Positions 1 to 10,976 of a stretch of 64,000 bases of DNA are shown here, one piece after another. Position numbers and translations under genes: made by a program. Position 1 is the first letter of the stretch; every line of letters starts with the position of its first letter. Under the pieces are notes generated by a model. The model had not been told where the DNA came from, did not search any database, and worked only from the letters and a program-made list of their open reading frames with translations. Source of the DNA: Heterocephalus glaber (taxonomy: Eukaryota > Chordata > Mammalia > Rodentia > Bathyergidae); contig NW_004624732.1 of NCBI RefSeq assembly GCF_000247695.1, forward strand, positions 41,283,039 through 41,347,038, given 5' to 3'.

Positions 1-240
1 GTTTATTTGAAATTAAAATTTAACTAGGTTTTCTTTGTTTTATTGTATTTTGTTTTTGGAGAGATTTGACAGCCCTACTACTAAATCATTTATCATCGTG
101 AAACCTGCTTAGGTGAATAATATCACCTTCCATAGTTTTATAGATTAAATGAGACACTACTCTAATGCCACCCAGTATTGTATATAGTGAAGCTAGGTAG
201 TTTGGTTTGAGAATCTTAGTTTATCAACACCTATGTATAT
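1..240. other. Unassigned AT-rich DNA
   Basis: No recognisable repeat or gene signal; ordinary AT-rich sequence up to the B1 tail. Confidence 0.5.
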
Positions 241-398
241 TGTGTTTATTTATTTATTTATTTATTTGGATACAGGGTCTCTCTGTGTAGTTCAAGTTGA
301 ACACACTATATAAACCAGACTGGCCTTTAACTCACGGTGATCCTCCTACTTAAGCCCCCTGAGTGCTGCACTTACAGGCATGTACCACCATAGCCAGT
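241..398 (-). mobile_element. B1-type SINE, antisense, with TTTA-repeat tail
   Basis: A 7SL-derived SINE monomer lies on the minus strand. Read on the plus strand it shows the reversed B1 order: an expanded TTTA tail (about 244-268), then ACAGGGTCTCTCTGTGTAG, GACTGGCCTTTAACTC, GATCCTCCTAC, and GAGTGCTG followed by ACAGGCATGTACCACCA. The length of about 130 bp fits a rodent B1 monomer and not a dimeric Alu. Divergence is moderate and no clean target-site duplication was found. The tail has turned into a short tetranucleotide microsatellite, a common fate of SINE tails. Confidence 0.85.
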
Positions 399-2965
399 TG
401 TATACTATCATTTGAAGAATGTTTTATTTGAAGAATGTTTCTGAAAGAAATGTTTTACAGATGAAAATATTCAGATATTTACACAAATGTAAATAAGAAT
501 GACTTGAATAAAAACATATTCAGTAGGACATCAAATCTTTGCATGTTATGATTAGACTCAAAAGAAAAGATAAAACATAAAACAATGACATTCTTAATTT
601 TCCAGCTTTTGAAGTGTAAAGGCAAAAATCCACAGTTCTATTGAATTTATATTGCATGTTTGGAGTTTTCAAATTCTTCAGCCATCAAATGCTAATTATC
701 AGTTAAGCAAATGTAGTATTCATTTCTTTATCACGATAGTAACACTAAAGAAGGAGTTAATTTCAGTTCATATGCTCCACAATTTCTTTATGTTTTTGCT
801 TTTTATCCAACATTGTCCTGTATTGTCATTGTTACAATCTACAAAGCCTTTGTCACTGACACTTTCTGAAGTCTTCATTCTTGTTTTGATTGTTTCTCAC
901 CCTGACATCCCCAGATTTTATTTTTAAAGTCTTGTGAGAGTTACATCTATCTTTCTAAACTGTTAGCCTTTATTCTTTTACTTTTATAGTTTCTTTTCTT
1001 GTTTTCTTGGACCTTCTAAAATTTTTCACCTTAACTGCCTACTACCAGTTAATTTCTCTTCATTATAGTAATTTCCTTTCTAATATGCATGTATTTATTT
1101 GTTTTTCATTAACTCCACATGTCTTTAACTCCACATTTGTTTTCTATTTTGCTCCTAGATCACACCTTGGAAAGAGAATTATTCTACTTTCCTGCTACAC
1201 TGTTTTTCTATATTTTCCCTCCAGAGTGGGTAGAATTTAAAGCTTGCCACAGAGAGGTAAAGAAATCGAAGCATTATAATCTTATCCAGACTGTCTTCTG
1301 CTTGCTTCTCTCGTAGATTTTCATTGTGATGTTTATCTCACTAGAATGAACCCACTAGGACTTAGTTTTTTAAAACCACCTGGAACAGGTTATTATAAGA
1401 ATAAATCATCCCTACATTTAATTCTTTGCCCAAGATACTCAGAGCAATATTGCTTTCCACATTCACCAATCTATATTTCCTTTTGTTGAACATTTAAAAA
1501 TAAATGAGTATATGAACAGTCTCAGTAAATTAAACTTATGCTGGCATGTGGATATGTACAATTTCTGGAAGATTTTAGGAACCAGAATCAAGGGAAATGT
1601 TGAAGCTTCAGCTTTTAGCGATTATCTCTACATTGTAGTTGGTAGACTTCTATGAGTATATTTTAAATGAAACTTCAGTAATTAATTGTACCTGCTCATG
1701 TAGTGATACCAACAATCAGAAAGGCTTTTTTTATTATCGTTGTTTATTTTTGTTTATTTATTTACTTTGGGGAGAACAGCATTGCTTCTTTCTAGGCTAA
1801 GACTAATAATCCCTCCATTGTATGTGAAGACAGACACATTTGTTGTTAAAATGACAAGGTATTTCTCTTCTAATAGTTTTGTAAGAGCTATAATAGGAAT
1901 AGTTTGTATTTTGCTTAGCTCTAGTTTCTAATTTGCCCCATGTAAAGAGACTACGTATAGAAAAGATTGTTTCTGACCTTCATATCTGTAAGCAAATATA
2001 AAAATTCTGAAAAAAATAATAACCCTAGGTTCAATTAAGGAAAAATTAGTGTTTTTTTATTTATGTCATCATGATACATTTATTGCATTAACCCATAAAA
2101 ATTTGCTAATATCTAATTCTCTTTCATTTACAAAAATGAAATTTTATGAAATTCAAAGTGGCAAATAAATTAACAAACATTATTAGAAATATATATATGA
2201 TATTTTATTAACTACTCTTGATGAAAAAATTGCATTTCTACATCTAAAAAGTATGAAAAATGCCAGTCCATATGGCAAATTGTAATTGGAAAAATCTGAA
2301 TTTTCCTGGTAACTGGAAAACTAAAATTATTCCCTTTAAGGATAAATTTTTAAATATGTGCAACTAATTTTGCTGTAATTATTTCTGAACTATACCACAA
2401 CCTTCTTTAACAGTATGTTAAATAATGGAATACAACCTTGATGATTCAGAGCTAAGATCTAAGCCTCCTTATAGTTGGGTGCAATTTATAAATCTTCTAA
2501 ATGTATTTTTCTCTGATCACTCCAGTGAACTCAAGTGTTCAGGTGACGTCAATACAAACAGCTCCTGTTCCTATTTTAAAACAAACATAGTTTGGGAAGT
2601 CATAGTATTGGCCCTTGGCATTAAACTCTCCTCTCCCAGTCACAACATTGGGTGTTTTCTTCCCTGAGAAGTTTGCACTCCCCATCCGCAGGCCAGAGAC
2701 TTCTTTTGGCCTACTTTGATTTAAAGAGGAAATATCCAAGTGTGTCAACTTCAGGTATAAACTGAGACTGAAAGAATCTTCACTGACATCCTCGGATGTT
2801 CTGTCATAAGGGGCTATGTAGATTTATACTCTTTGTTGTAGTCACCTAGAGGGATTTGGGATTAATCAGGATAACTGATTAAGAGACCTTTGGATAAATT
2901 GTTATTGAAAATCACACCATTATTCATTAAACATCAATGAACTTTCAGAATATCATAGAAATTAG
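399..2965. other. Unassigned AT-rich intergenic DNA
   Basis: Open frames here are short, with no protein-family features. No recognisable young repeat is present. The one site of note is a perfect cAMP-response-element palindrome near 2544, listed separately. Old unrecognised repeats cannot be excluded. Confidence 0.5.
2544..2551. promoter_or_regulatory. Perfect CRE palindrome (TGACGTCA)
   Basis: An eight-base palindrome identical to the consensus cAMP-response element. It contains a CpG, and CpG is depleted in this window. No promoter or transcript is visible around it, so function is only a possibility. Confidence 0.25.
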
Positions 2966-2967
2966 AG

Positions 2968-3195
2968 GGTATTTTTTAACTAAGATTCTTTTATTGGTAC
3001 ATTCTAGGTATACAATACGTTTACATTTATCTTTGGGTGTTTGTAACTGTACATGGTGTATCTTGGTTCTTATTTTTTCCCCATTACCTGTGTGCCCTTC
3101 ACCCCTCCACCCTTCCCTATTTACATACTTAATTTTCATTTTCTTTCTTTTCTCATAATTTTTCCTTTCCATTCTTTCCTTTCTCCAAGTCAACG
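2968..3195 (-). mobile_element. L1 3' UTR end, antisense (5'-truncated copy)
   Basis: The segment matches, on the same strand, the L1 3' end at 3463-4075 and, in reverse, those at 37308-37619 and 44628-44875. Shared landmarks in plus-strand order are a T-rich start, TTGGTACATTCTAGGTATAC, GTGTATCTTGGTTCTTATT, TTTCCCCATTACCTGTG and a pyrimidine-rich run ending in CCCTATTTACATA. On the minus strand this gives a G-rich 3' UTR followed by the terminal motif and poly(A), the usual shape of a 5'-truncated L1. It is more diverged than the neighbouring copy. Confidence 0.8.
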
Positions 3196-3252
3196 TTTAT
3201 CTAGAAAGCTATTTTCCACCAGTGGAGCAGTTGTTGATCTTTGGAAGTTTTT

Positions 3253-3462
3253 ATGATTTATATCTACGTATCCCCACAAAGCCTCAAGTCCTCCTAGATG
3301 GGGCTTTTGGAAGGTGGCTGGATCTTGAGAATGTGAAAATCATTAGAGGATAAATTCATAGGTGACTTGTTAGAATTTAGGGTTTGATTGGAACTGTGAA
3401 TCACAGGGGGTGTGGGCAGGAAGGTTTATCTGTCCTCTCTCTTCACTCTGCTCTCTGCTTCC
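3253..3462 (+). mobile_element. MaLR-type LTR fragment cut by an L1 insertion
   Basis: The segment has the MaLR-like course seen in the LTRs at 17104 and 22925: a start in TG, CCCCACAAAGCCTC, TTTTGGAAGGTGGCTGGAT, and a pyrimidine-rich stretch ending in CTCTGCTTCC. It breaks off exactly where the poly(T) of the next L1 begins. The missing 3' part with the polyadenylation signal is not seen beyond the L1, so it was probably deleted. Family assignment is by pattern only. Confidence 0.55.
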
Positions 3463-4075
3463 TTTTTTTTTTTTTAATTCTTTCTTTGGTACATTTTAGG
3501 TATACAAAGTACATTTACATTTATCATTGGTGCTTGCACCTGTACGTGATGTATCTTAGTTCTTATTTTTTCCCCATTACCTGTGCACCCTTCATCCCCT
3601 CCACCCTTCCCTATTTACATAGACTTTGTTTCCATTATTTTCTTTTCTCATAATTTTTCCTTTTCCTTCTTTCATTTCCCCTTCCCCTCCCACCACCCCT
3701 ACCCCTTTGGACCTTTTCCTATTTCAAATTATCAATTATTCGGTTTAATCATTTTTAGCCTTATTTACACTTTCAGTTTCTCACACTAGAGAAACTATTC
3801 AGTATTTACACATGTGTGTCCTATTTATTTCACTTAAGAGTATGGCCTCAATATGCATCCGTTTAGCTATAAATGTCTCCAGTTTCTCATTCTATATGGC
3901 TGAGTAGTACTCCATTTTATAAAAAAAAACACATCTTCTTTATCCAGTTTCCAGTTGATGGGCACTTGGACTGTTTCCAAGCTTTAGCTAGTACGAACTG
4001 TGCCGCTATAAACATGGGTGCACATATATCACTGTGACATGATTCTTTTAATTCTTTTGGGAAGATACCCAGCAA
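3463..4075 (-). mobile_element. L1 3' end (terminal ORF2/3' UTR), antisense, 5'-truncated
   Basis: The element starts with a T-run (antisense poly(A)) and the terminal motif TTGGTACATTTTAGGTATAC. It then passes through the G-rich 3' UTR (seen as C/T-rich on the plus strand). It ends in sequence conserved across mammalian L1 3' regions: GGCTGAGTAGTACTCCATTT, CAGTTGATGGGCACTTGGAC, a stretch meaning 'ataaacatgggtgca', and GATACCCAGCAA. It is the longest copy of this L1 family in the window. No target-site duplication was found. It sits inside the MaLR LTR to its left, so it is younger than that LTR. Confidence 0.9.
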
Positions 4076-4716
4076 GGCAAATATCTTAATACATGATAAT
4101 GTGATTTGACTTGGGTATATATAATTTAGAAATTCTTACTCTATTTATTTGTTATCTGGATTAAAGTAGAACTACAATAAATTTTAATTTGATTCTACCC
4201 TTCGAAATGTGTACATCTAGGACTGGTTGAAATACTGAAAGCTACCCCAAGATATTTGACTGTAATCATTATGAGAAAAATGTAATTGTTTCTAAAACAA
4301 GTTTTATAATAGATTTCTGAATTCAAGTACTATTTATCATTTATTCATGACCCCATGTTAATAATCAATTAAATGTATATAAATGCATTTCATGTTTTTC
4401 GTGTGCACAATCCTTAGTCTGAATAACTGTGTTAGACATTTTAAGTTTTACCCAAAACATTGACTTTCAAGCTAGACTGTACATATGTAACCAAGAACTA
4501 TGGTGGAAACCATCCAGGTACAAGGACTTAAAATTTTGAATTCTGGTTTTGTGATTTAATTTTAAAAGAATATTTGTGCTTTCTAAATTTCTTAAAATTA
4601 GAAATAGAAGTTGTTCTACTTTTAGTTAGCAGGCTGACATATATTTTCAGAATCTAAGTATTTGACATGAAACACATAGTCTTTGCCCTTGAGATATTTG
4701 TTTTCTCTTGCAATAG
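4076..4716. other. Unassigned AT-rich DNA
   Basis: No gene or repeat recognised. Confidence 0.5.
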
Positions 4717-4852
4717 GGAGGAAAAAATAAAGGAGGAGGAGGAAGAGGAAGAGGAGAAGGAGGAGAAGAAAGAAGACGGTGGAAAAAGAGAAGGAGGAGG
4801 GAGAAGAAGAGAAAGAACAAACAGGTGAATATGGGGAGAAGAGAAAAAACAA
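4717..4852 (+). repeat. Polypurine GGA/GAA tract
   Basis: Over 130 bases are almost entirely A and G on the plus strand, with irregular GGA and GAA units and few pyrimidine interruptions. Long homopurine strands can form triplex DNA, but the interruptions weaken that idea. The apparent serine/phenylalanine/leucine-rich minus-strand frames are a by-product of the composition. Confidence 0.85.
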
Positions 4853-5849
4853 GAGCTGAATAAAATTTTTGCAATACTACAACTTATTTTATATTCTTAT
4901 ATCTAACACACACGCATGTAAATCTTTAGGATTCACCTGAACAACCTCAGAAGTGTAATCATTCTTAATCTACATTTCAGATATTCCTAGATAATGAAAC
5001 TGACTTCGTTTTGTGTACGGAATCTGACTTTCCTTTTACTTAAATTTTTCTCTAATTTTTCTACTTACTGTCTATTTTACATTGGAAATTAACCTTAAAA
5101 ATACTACAGTTTATAATAGCAACCTTTATCATTATTCAGCAACACATACTGTTTAAAAAAAACAACTCTCCGTAAGGATCTTGGTAGTGAGAGATAAAAT
5201 ACTACTGTCATTTTTTAATAGCTGGTGTTAGTGTGTAGTACTGAGAGCTTGCTGAATATAAACAAGAAAAAAATGATCTACTGTACAAACTACAAGCTGA
5301 TTATGTGGTTGTATAGAGTGGTGACGACAAGCAGTAATGTCAAAGCTACTGCATAAGGTCTCATGCAATTTACTGTGAAAAATAATGATAATATTGTGAG
5401 AACATCATTTAATCCACTACTGAATAAAAGGAAGTTATTGTGAACTTTTAGGGTGGAATCTCATAAAGCATTGTTAGTCTAATAATAAAAACCGGATTAC
5501 ATTGAACTGTAATTACATGAGGATACCAAAATATGTCTACTATTACTGATTTTTCTAGCAGAACGTACACTATATATGTGATCCACAGGTTGTTGATAGA
5601 ATAGGTAATGTCTATGACTGTTTTCTAAATAAGGTTGATTCATTAATAAAGTTATAGGTTGACTTATTTCTCCTTTCTGGAGAATGAGAGCATATGAAAT
5701 AAAGAAAGAAGTTTCCCTGAAAAACTCAGTACCACCAAAGTACATTTATTATAGAAAGATGACAATCAGCAAAGAACTGTTCTTTCTACCCGACATTTGA
5801 TTCCATCTCTGGCACCAGGGTAATGGTATTTTCACATATTTTTAGAATA
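4853..5849. other. Unassigned AT-rich DNA
   Basis: No gene or clear repeat. A stretch near 4940-5030 faintly resembles an antisense MIR but is too weak to list. Confidence 0.5.
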
Positions 5850-6395
5850 TAGCTTAATTCTTCATTAATTTATTCTATCAATAAATCATTATTCAAGATC
5901 TGTCAAGTCTACTCTTCTAGAAGGTAAGGATACAATAATGTACAAGTCAATAACCCTATTCTCATCAAACAATAAACAATCAGAACAACCTATATATTCA
6001 GATAATATCAATTGCTATGAAGAAAATAAAAATAAATAAATGAGAAAGTATTAGATATATCAGAAAAATGAACATCTGGAATTAACACCCCAATGACGGA
6101 CAGGAGTCAGTTGTAGATAACTACAAAGAGGAGAATTCTAGGCCTAGTGACTAGAAAATACAAAGTCAATGAGGTAGAAATTAGCATGTTTGCGGAAGAG
6201 AAGTCAAATATTTACAAGAAAGAAAGAGAAAATGACAAAAGACATAATTTATGAGAGGGTAGCATGGACCTTCAAGGGTAATGCAGAGCCTTGTAGATAA
6301 CAAGATGTTTCATTTTCCTCCTAAGTAGACTGGGGAGTCATTAGTAGATTTTATAGCAAGAAACATCATTCGCATAATGTTAGAATAATTTAATT
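5850..6395 (-). mobile_element. Old LINE-2 fragment, antisense
   Basis: The plus strand follows the antisense L2 3' region: an opening resembling TTATT...ATCAATAAATCATTATTCAA, then GATACAATAATGTACAAG, an AAT-rich run, and near the end CAGAGCCTTGTAGATAAC with GGGGAGTCATTAGTAGATTT. The last two match the L2 segment normally read as 'agggccttgtaggcca...gatttta'. Divergence is high, as expected of a relic shared by all mammals. Both ends are soft. Confidence 0.6.
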
Positions 6396-9065
6396 AAAAT
6401 TTTCCACCAACACATCAGAAAAAAATGAATAGGAGGAGAGAAGAAAGTGAGTATAGCTTTTACTGAATGCATGCAGGTATGGGATGCAGTAGGGTACCTG
6501 GGCGAGGCACACAAGAGTAATAAGCACAAGCTGGAGAGAGTACCAAACATACTGTACTTCTAAAACTACATTATTTCCCCATGGAAAAAAAAGATTCAGT
6601 ATCTTTTTTGTTATTACCTTGATATTTCCCCACATTGTTCTATTTAATTTAACCTCTGAACCTGAAAACTATATGCCTGTTTCCCAAGAGCTCCTGACAT
6701 ACTGAGCTTTCTCAGATAACATATTAACATAACTTGGCCAGTAACTCCTCTTCAAATTATATTCCTACACACTAAATAGCACTGATAGGAGTGTTTACAG
6801 CTTCATAAAATCAACTGTGACCTGTACAATAGAAGCTATGGTTGCCTGCATACTGTAATATTATTGCATTACAGGAATGTAATTGTTTGGTTGAAATGTT
6901 GTAATAATAAACCATTTCTTAGAAAACAGTTCTGCTTAACCAAGAGCATACCAAAGTCAATACAGAAAGATAATTCAAAGAAATTAAATTTTGACCTGTT
7001 TTGTAAAACAAAGTTTCAAAACAAAGTTGGTCATTTTACATGGGGATGGATTAAAAATGTAAATTATTGAATATAGTCAAGCCATTATAAACCATTTCTG
7101 CTCTGAAAGATTTAAGTTTATAATTAAAGTTAAACCCAAGGAGAATAAAATTTGTTGATTACAGAGATATAAAAGTCTTTTGCAGGAGGATGGCACAAGG
7201 GTGTTAAGGAGAGCCATTATAGATCTTATACTGTGATTCCACTATATGTAATTATATTCCTTGTGTTGAAAACTATAATTACAGTTTCTCTCCCTTCACT
7301 AGAATGTAACATACTAGAAAAGTTCTTCTTTATGCTGCTAATTTTATTCTTAGCCACCACCCATATAGTGGCTAACAGGTAAACTAGTTCAGGAAAAATA
7401 AATTCATAGTGTCTTAAGTATCTGTATCATTTTTCATATTAGCATATAAATAACTTCAAAAACTCAATTAGTTGCACTGCTAAAATCTAAATGCTCACAA
7501 GTCCACACAGGTGACCATATCAATATCATTATTTTGAGATTTCAATATGAGCTTTAGTTAAAAATCTAATGGAATTTGCAGAGTTCAAAAAGAAACCATA
7601 ATTGTAATTGATTTTCCCAGGTGCTTTTTATACTCCTTCCTGGCTAGTCTGGATTAAATGGCATGGATTCTACAAATAATCTACATTACACTGAAACACA
7701 GTTAATCAAGTCATATTGATCAATGATACATAACTGATAAAACATTTATAAGGTCAAAGAAATAAAAATTATCTGTATGAATTCAAGATACATTTTCATT
7801 GTCATGTCAAAGTTAGAAGTTAGAACTAAATGATTATGAAAATTCACTCTAATTCATTTGCCTTATATCCTAGTATGAATGGAATTAATCTTTTAGTTAA
7901 TATCAAAGCAAATTAAAGCTACAATGTCTTCTGAGAGAAAATATGAGTTGTTTGTATGCAAGGATGAATGTGTATCTTTACTGTCAATAGGGCATTAAAT
8001 CATTCTTTCCTATTAATGGATTCCATCAAGACAATGTGCTACCTTTTCTCAGACCCCTCATAGCTAATGGCATACATTTTTAGATTTAGAAATGATTAGA
8101 AGAAAAATTTCAATGAATAATGAAAATGCATTATGAAGAGATGTTATACACAGAGGTCAGACATGTAAAGTTCACCTTTCTAGCTCAGTGCCTGATTTCA
8201 TTGAGTTTCCTCCTATCAAATAAACACAGACCAAACTTCACAGGTACTTATAAGATTGCAATTCCAGGTCAACAAGACCAAAAAAAGGAACTAAGGCTTG
8301 ATCATAACTGGGTAACATTTTTCTTAAAATGAAAACCTGGACAAAATGTTCAATGGTAGAGTCACTTGGACAGTGTTGATAATTCAGCAGTGCATGTATT
8401 TAGTTCAATAATTAATTAGTATATGTACAGAACATGTTTTTATACAGTGAAAAGCAAGCAACAGCCTTCTCCACGTTCTTTTTTCTTATAATTATATGTA
8501 GCAATATTCCAACTGTTCACATCTTTTCATATGAACTAAATGCTGAAAGGAAGCAATTTCTATTTTGGCACACAGGTGCATCTTTGCAAGTGTACATTTA
8601 TATATTTACTTGGTAAGGCAATTATGGATAAATGCTATTTATAAGCTTCCTAAATTGAATAAAGTCAGCCCCATAAATACTTTTTTTTCCCACCTGAAAT
8701 TCCAAACTTTATACAACCAAATATCAGAATCTCCTGCTGAAATGAGCCTACCATTAACTGATATCCTCACAAGTGTCTACTGCTACATGTTTGTTTTAAC
8801 CACTTGAAATCACTACTATTCATTATGAGGTACATGCGGAGTATCATCCTATTTCTCTTTGTTGCCATGCTCCGTGCTTAATTACCCATAAGCCTCCATA
8901 GACATCTTATTTGTGATTGTGAATAATACCCTGATTTTTATTTAAAGTTTGCCAAATGAACAGATCTAATGTTTCTTTCTACCTTAGTTTATGCTTTAAA
9001 ACCTTCAAATGTATGAAAATATTTTTCTTTATAATTAAATTTTCTCATTTGACATATATATATTC
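6396..9065. other. Unassigned AT-rich DNA
   Basis: About 2.7 kb with no recognised repeat or coding signal. Frames are short and lack family features. Confidence 0.5.
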
Positions 9066-9085
9066 GAAGAAAATAGAAACCAGAA

Positions 9086-9170
9086 GGGATGGGGATGTAG
9101 CTCAGTGGCACCACATCTGCCTGGCAAGCGCCAAGTCCTGAGTTTGATCCCTGGTACTGGGAATAAGGAA
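9086..9170 (+). mobile_element. ID-type SINE with 19-bp target-site duplication
   Basis: A tRNA-derived SINE. GGGGATGTAGCTCAGTGG carries the RNA polymerase III A box and GAGTTTGATCCCTGGTAC carries the B box, about 35 bases downstream. The short A-rich tail is interrupted by GG. The flanking 9067-9085 and 9171-9189 are identical over 19 bases (beginning AAGAAAATAG), a clean signature of L1-mediated target-primed insertion. The perfect duplication implies a fairly recent insertion. Confidence 0.95.
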
Positions 9171-9249
9171 AAGAAAATAGAAACCAGAAATGGTTAAGCA
9201 TCAAGAGTGTTTATTTGTTTTCTTTCTCTGTCTCATACACAAACATCTA

Positions 9250-9382
9250 AGGGACAGATGGTGGAAATGAGGGAGGAAATGAGGTAGAGAGAAACAGAGC
9301 GAGAAAATAAGGGAGAAAGGGATGAAAACCAGAAGGAGGAGGAAAGAAGAGGAGAGGGGGAGAGAGAGAGACAGAGATCCCA
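9250..9382 (+). repeat. Polypurine tract
   Basis: The plus strand is dominated by G and A (GGGAGGAAATGAGG, GAGGAGGAAAGAAGAGG, GGGGGAGAGAGAGA) for about 130 bases. It lies just after the ID element. The complementary pyrimidine-rich frames are not genes. Confidence 0.8.
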
Positions 9383-10934
9383 ACATCTCTAGATTCTAAA
9401 AAAGATTCAGTTGTTTTATAAGAACTACACTGAATGCAAAGCACATTCGTCTTAGACATATTAGCATGGATCTGTTCATTGAGAATTCAGATGAGGGGTG
9501 CATATCAACCCAAGACTATGAAATAAAGAATATAATTGTGCTCATTTATGAAGGGCATTATCTACATTCAAAGTTATAAAAGTTCTGTATAGGTTCCTTT
9601 TTCTTGGGCAAATTCTTGTGTATTCAGACATAAAAATATTTCACAAGCCTTTGACAATTCCCTTTTTTTAACCTCTTAAAAGACTTGCTCCAAAATTAAT
9701 CCAGTGGAAAAAGAATTGGAAGTTTTTCAGTTATACCTAAACCTCTCTTGTTATGTGCATTTTAATTCCAAACACTTTCTTAGACTACCCAGATGATCAC
9801 TTGTGAGGTCTAAATAAGCTACTGTCTTTCCAACTTAACACACATAGAACAGGGAAACAGATTCCTGTAAGAATAAATAAGTTCCCATCAAGGTCTCATT
9901 TGTACTTGCTGTGTGTTTTGTACCAGAATTATATAGTGAGATAAGGCGCTTTTTACTGGTAGTTGGCAGTTGCCCAGAGGCTACAAACTAAAAACAGAGG
10001 AAGGAATGCTGCACTGCATTTTAATTCCCTTTGGATTTCAAATGGGACATTTTCCTTTTGCTCTTAAACCCAGTACATTTCAGGGCAGGGAAGTGAGAGT
10101 GAAAATCTATGACCCTCTTATGGAGAAATTTTCATACGCGGGCTGTTTTCTCCAGTCCCCTTTCTCTCCTGGTGGTTTGGTATATGTTTTGTGAACACCA
10201 ACACTTCAGCTTTAGTTTCTAAAATTGGTTTCTAGCATTATGATTTCCATTTTTTAACGCTTTGGTTATTTTTAACTTTTATAAAGCCATCAGTTCCCAA
10301 GCAGTCTCTCTAACATGGCTGCCTGTTTTCCCATCATTTTTGCTAATCCATCTTCTAATAATTATCTAAGTGCTGTATTTTGTCATGCAGTACTCTTCTT
10401 AGTGTCTGCTGGTAACATTAAAAATACCCAGGCTTAACTGAAGAGACCTCTCTGTGACCTGCAGTCCTTCCTCAATTAGGTCTGTGATTTTCTAATACAT
10501 TGCTCTGGAAACAATCTATTTGCACAGTGGCTGTTGAATACTTCCTTTTCAACTATTTATGCACAAGAAATCCAACAGCACCTACTACCTATAAACTTCG
10601 CAGTATGCTATTAATTCATGGCTAAAATAAAAGCTGACACAGAGGAAAATGATGGGTCAATGAGGACATGGTTACTGTTCTGCAAACATGTTAGAGCTCA
10701 GGGAGATAAGATTCTGGATTCGTCCTGTGAGCCCTGCCTAATTGAGGGAGCTGCCATTTCTACTATTTCTGGAACTGAAATGGTAGTAGAGAAGATTTAA
10801 GTCAATTGGACTGTGTTGCAAAGTTAAGGCTTTTTTCAATGCTTTTTGAAAAAGTAGAAAAATTAACTGAAATCACAATGAAAGGATCTCTCCTGGCAAA
10901 CAGACTATTCCCCAGTAAAAAAGTTTCCTATCTG
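9383..10934. other. Unassigned DNA
   Basis: No repeat recognised. The part around 9960-10200 and 10280-10760 is slightly less AT-rich than its surroundings but shows no coding or repeat signature. Confidence 0.5.

Positions 10935-10973
<39 letters not shown>
10935..10973 (+). repeat. CA dinucleotide microsatellite
   Basis: An almost pure CA run of roughly 19 units with one early T interruption. Likely polymorphic in length. Confidence 0.97.

Positions 10974-10976
<3 letters not shown>

Noticed and set aside
4940..5030. Possible antisense MIR
   Set aside because: Only a few core words match and the order is unclear.
9091..9160. A functional tRNA gene, suggested by intact A and B boxes
   Set aside because: The acceptor stem does not close, there is an A-rich tail, and the element has a 19-bp target-site duplication. 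It is an ID SINE. The same applies to the other ID copies.
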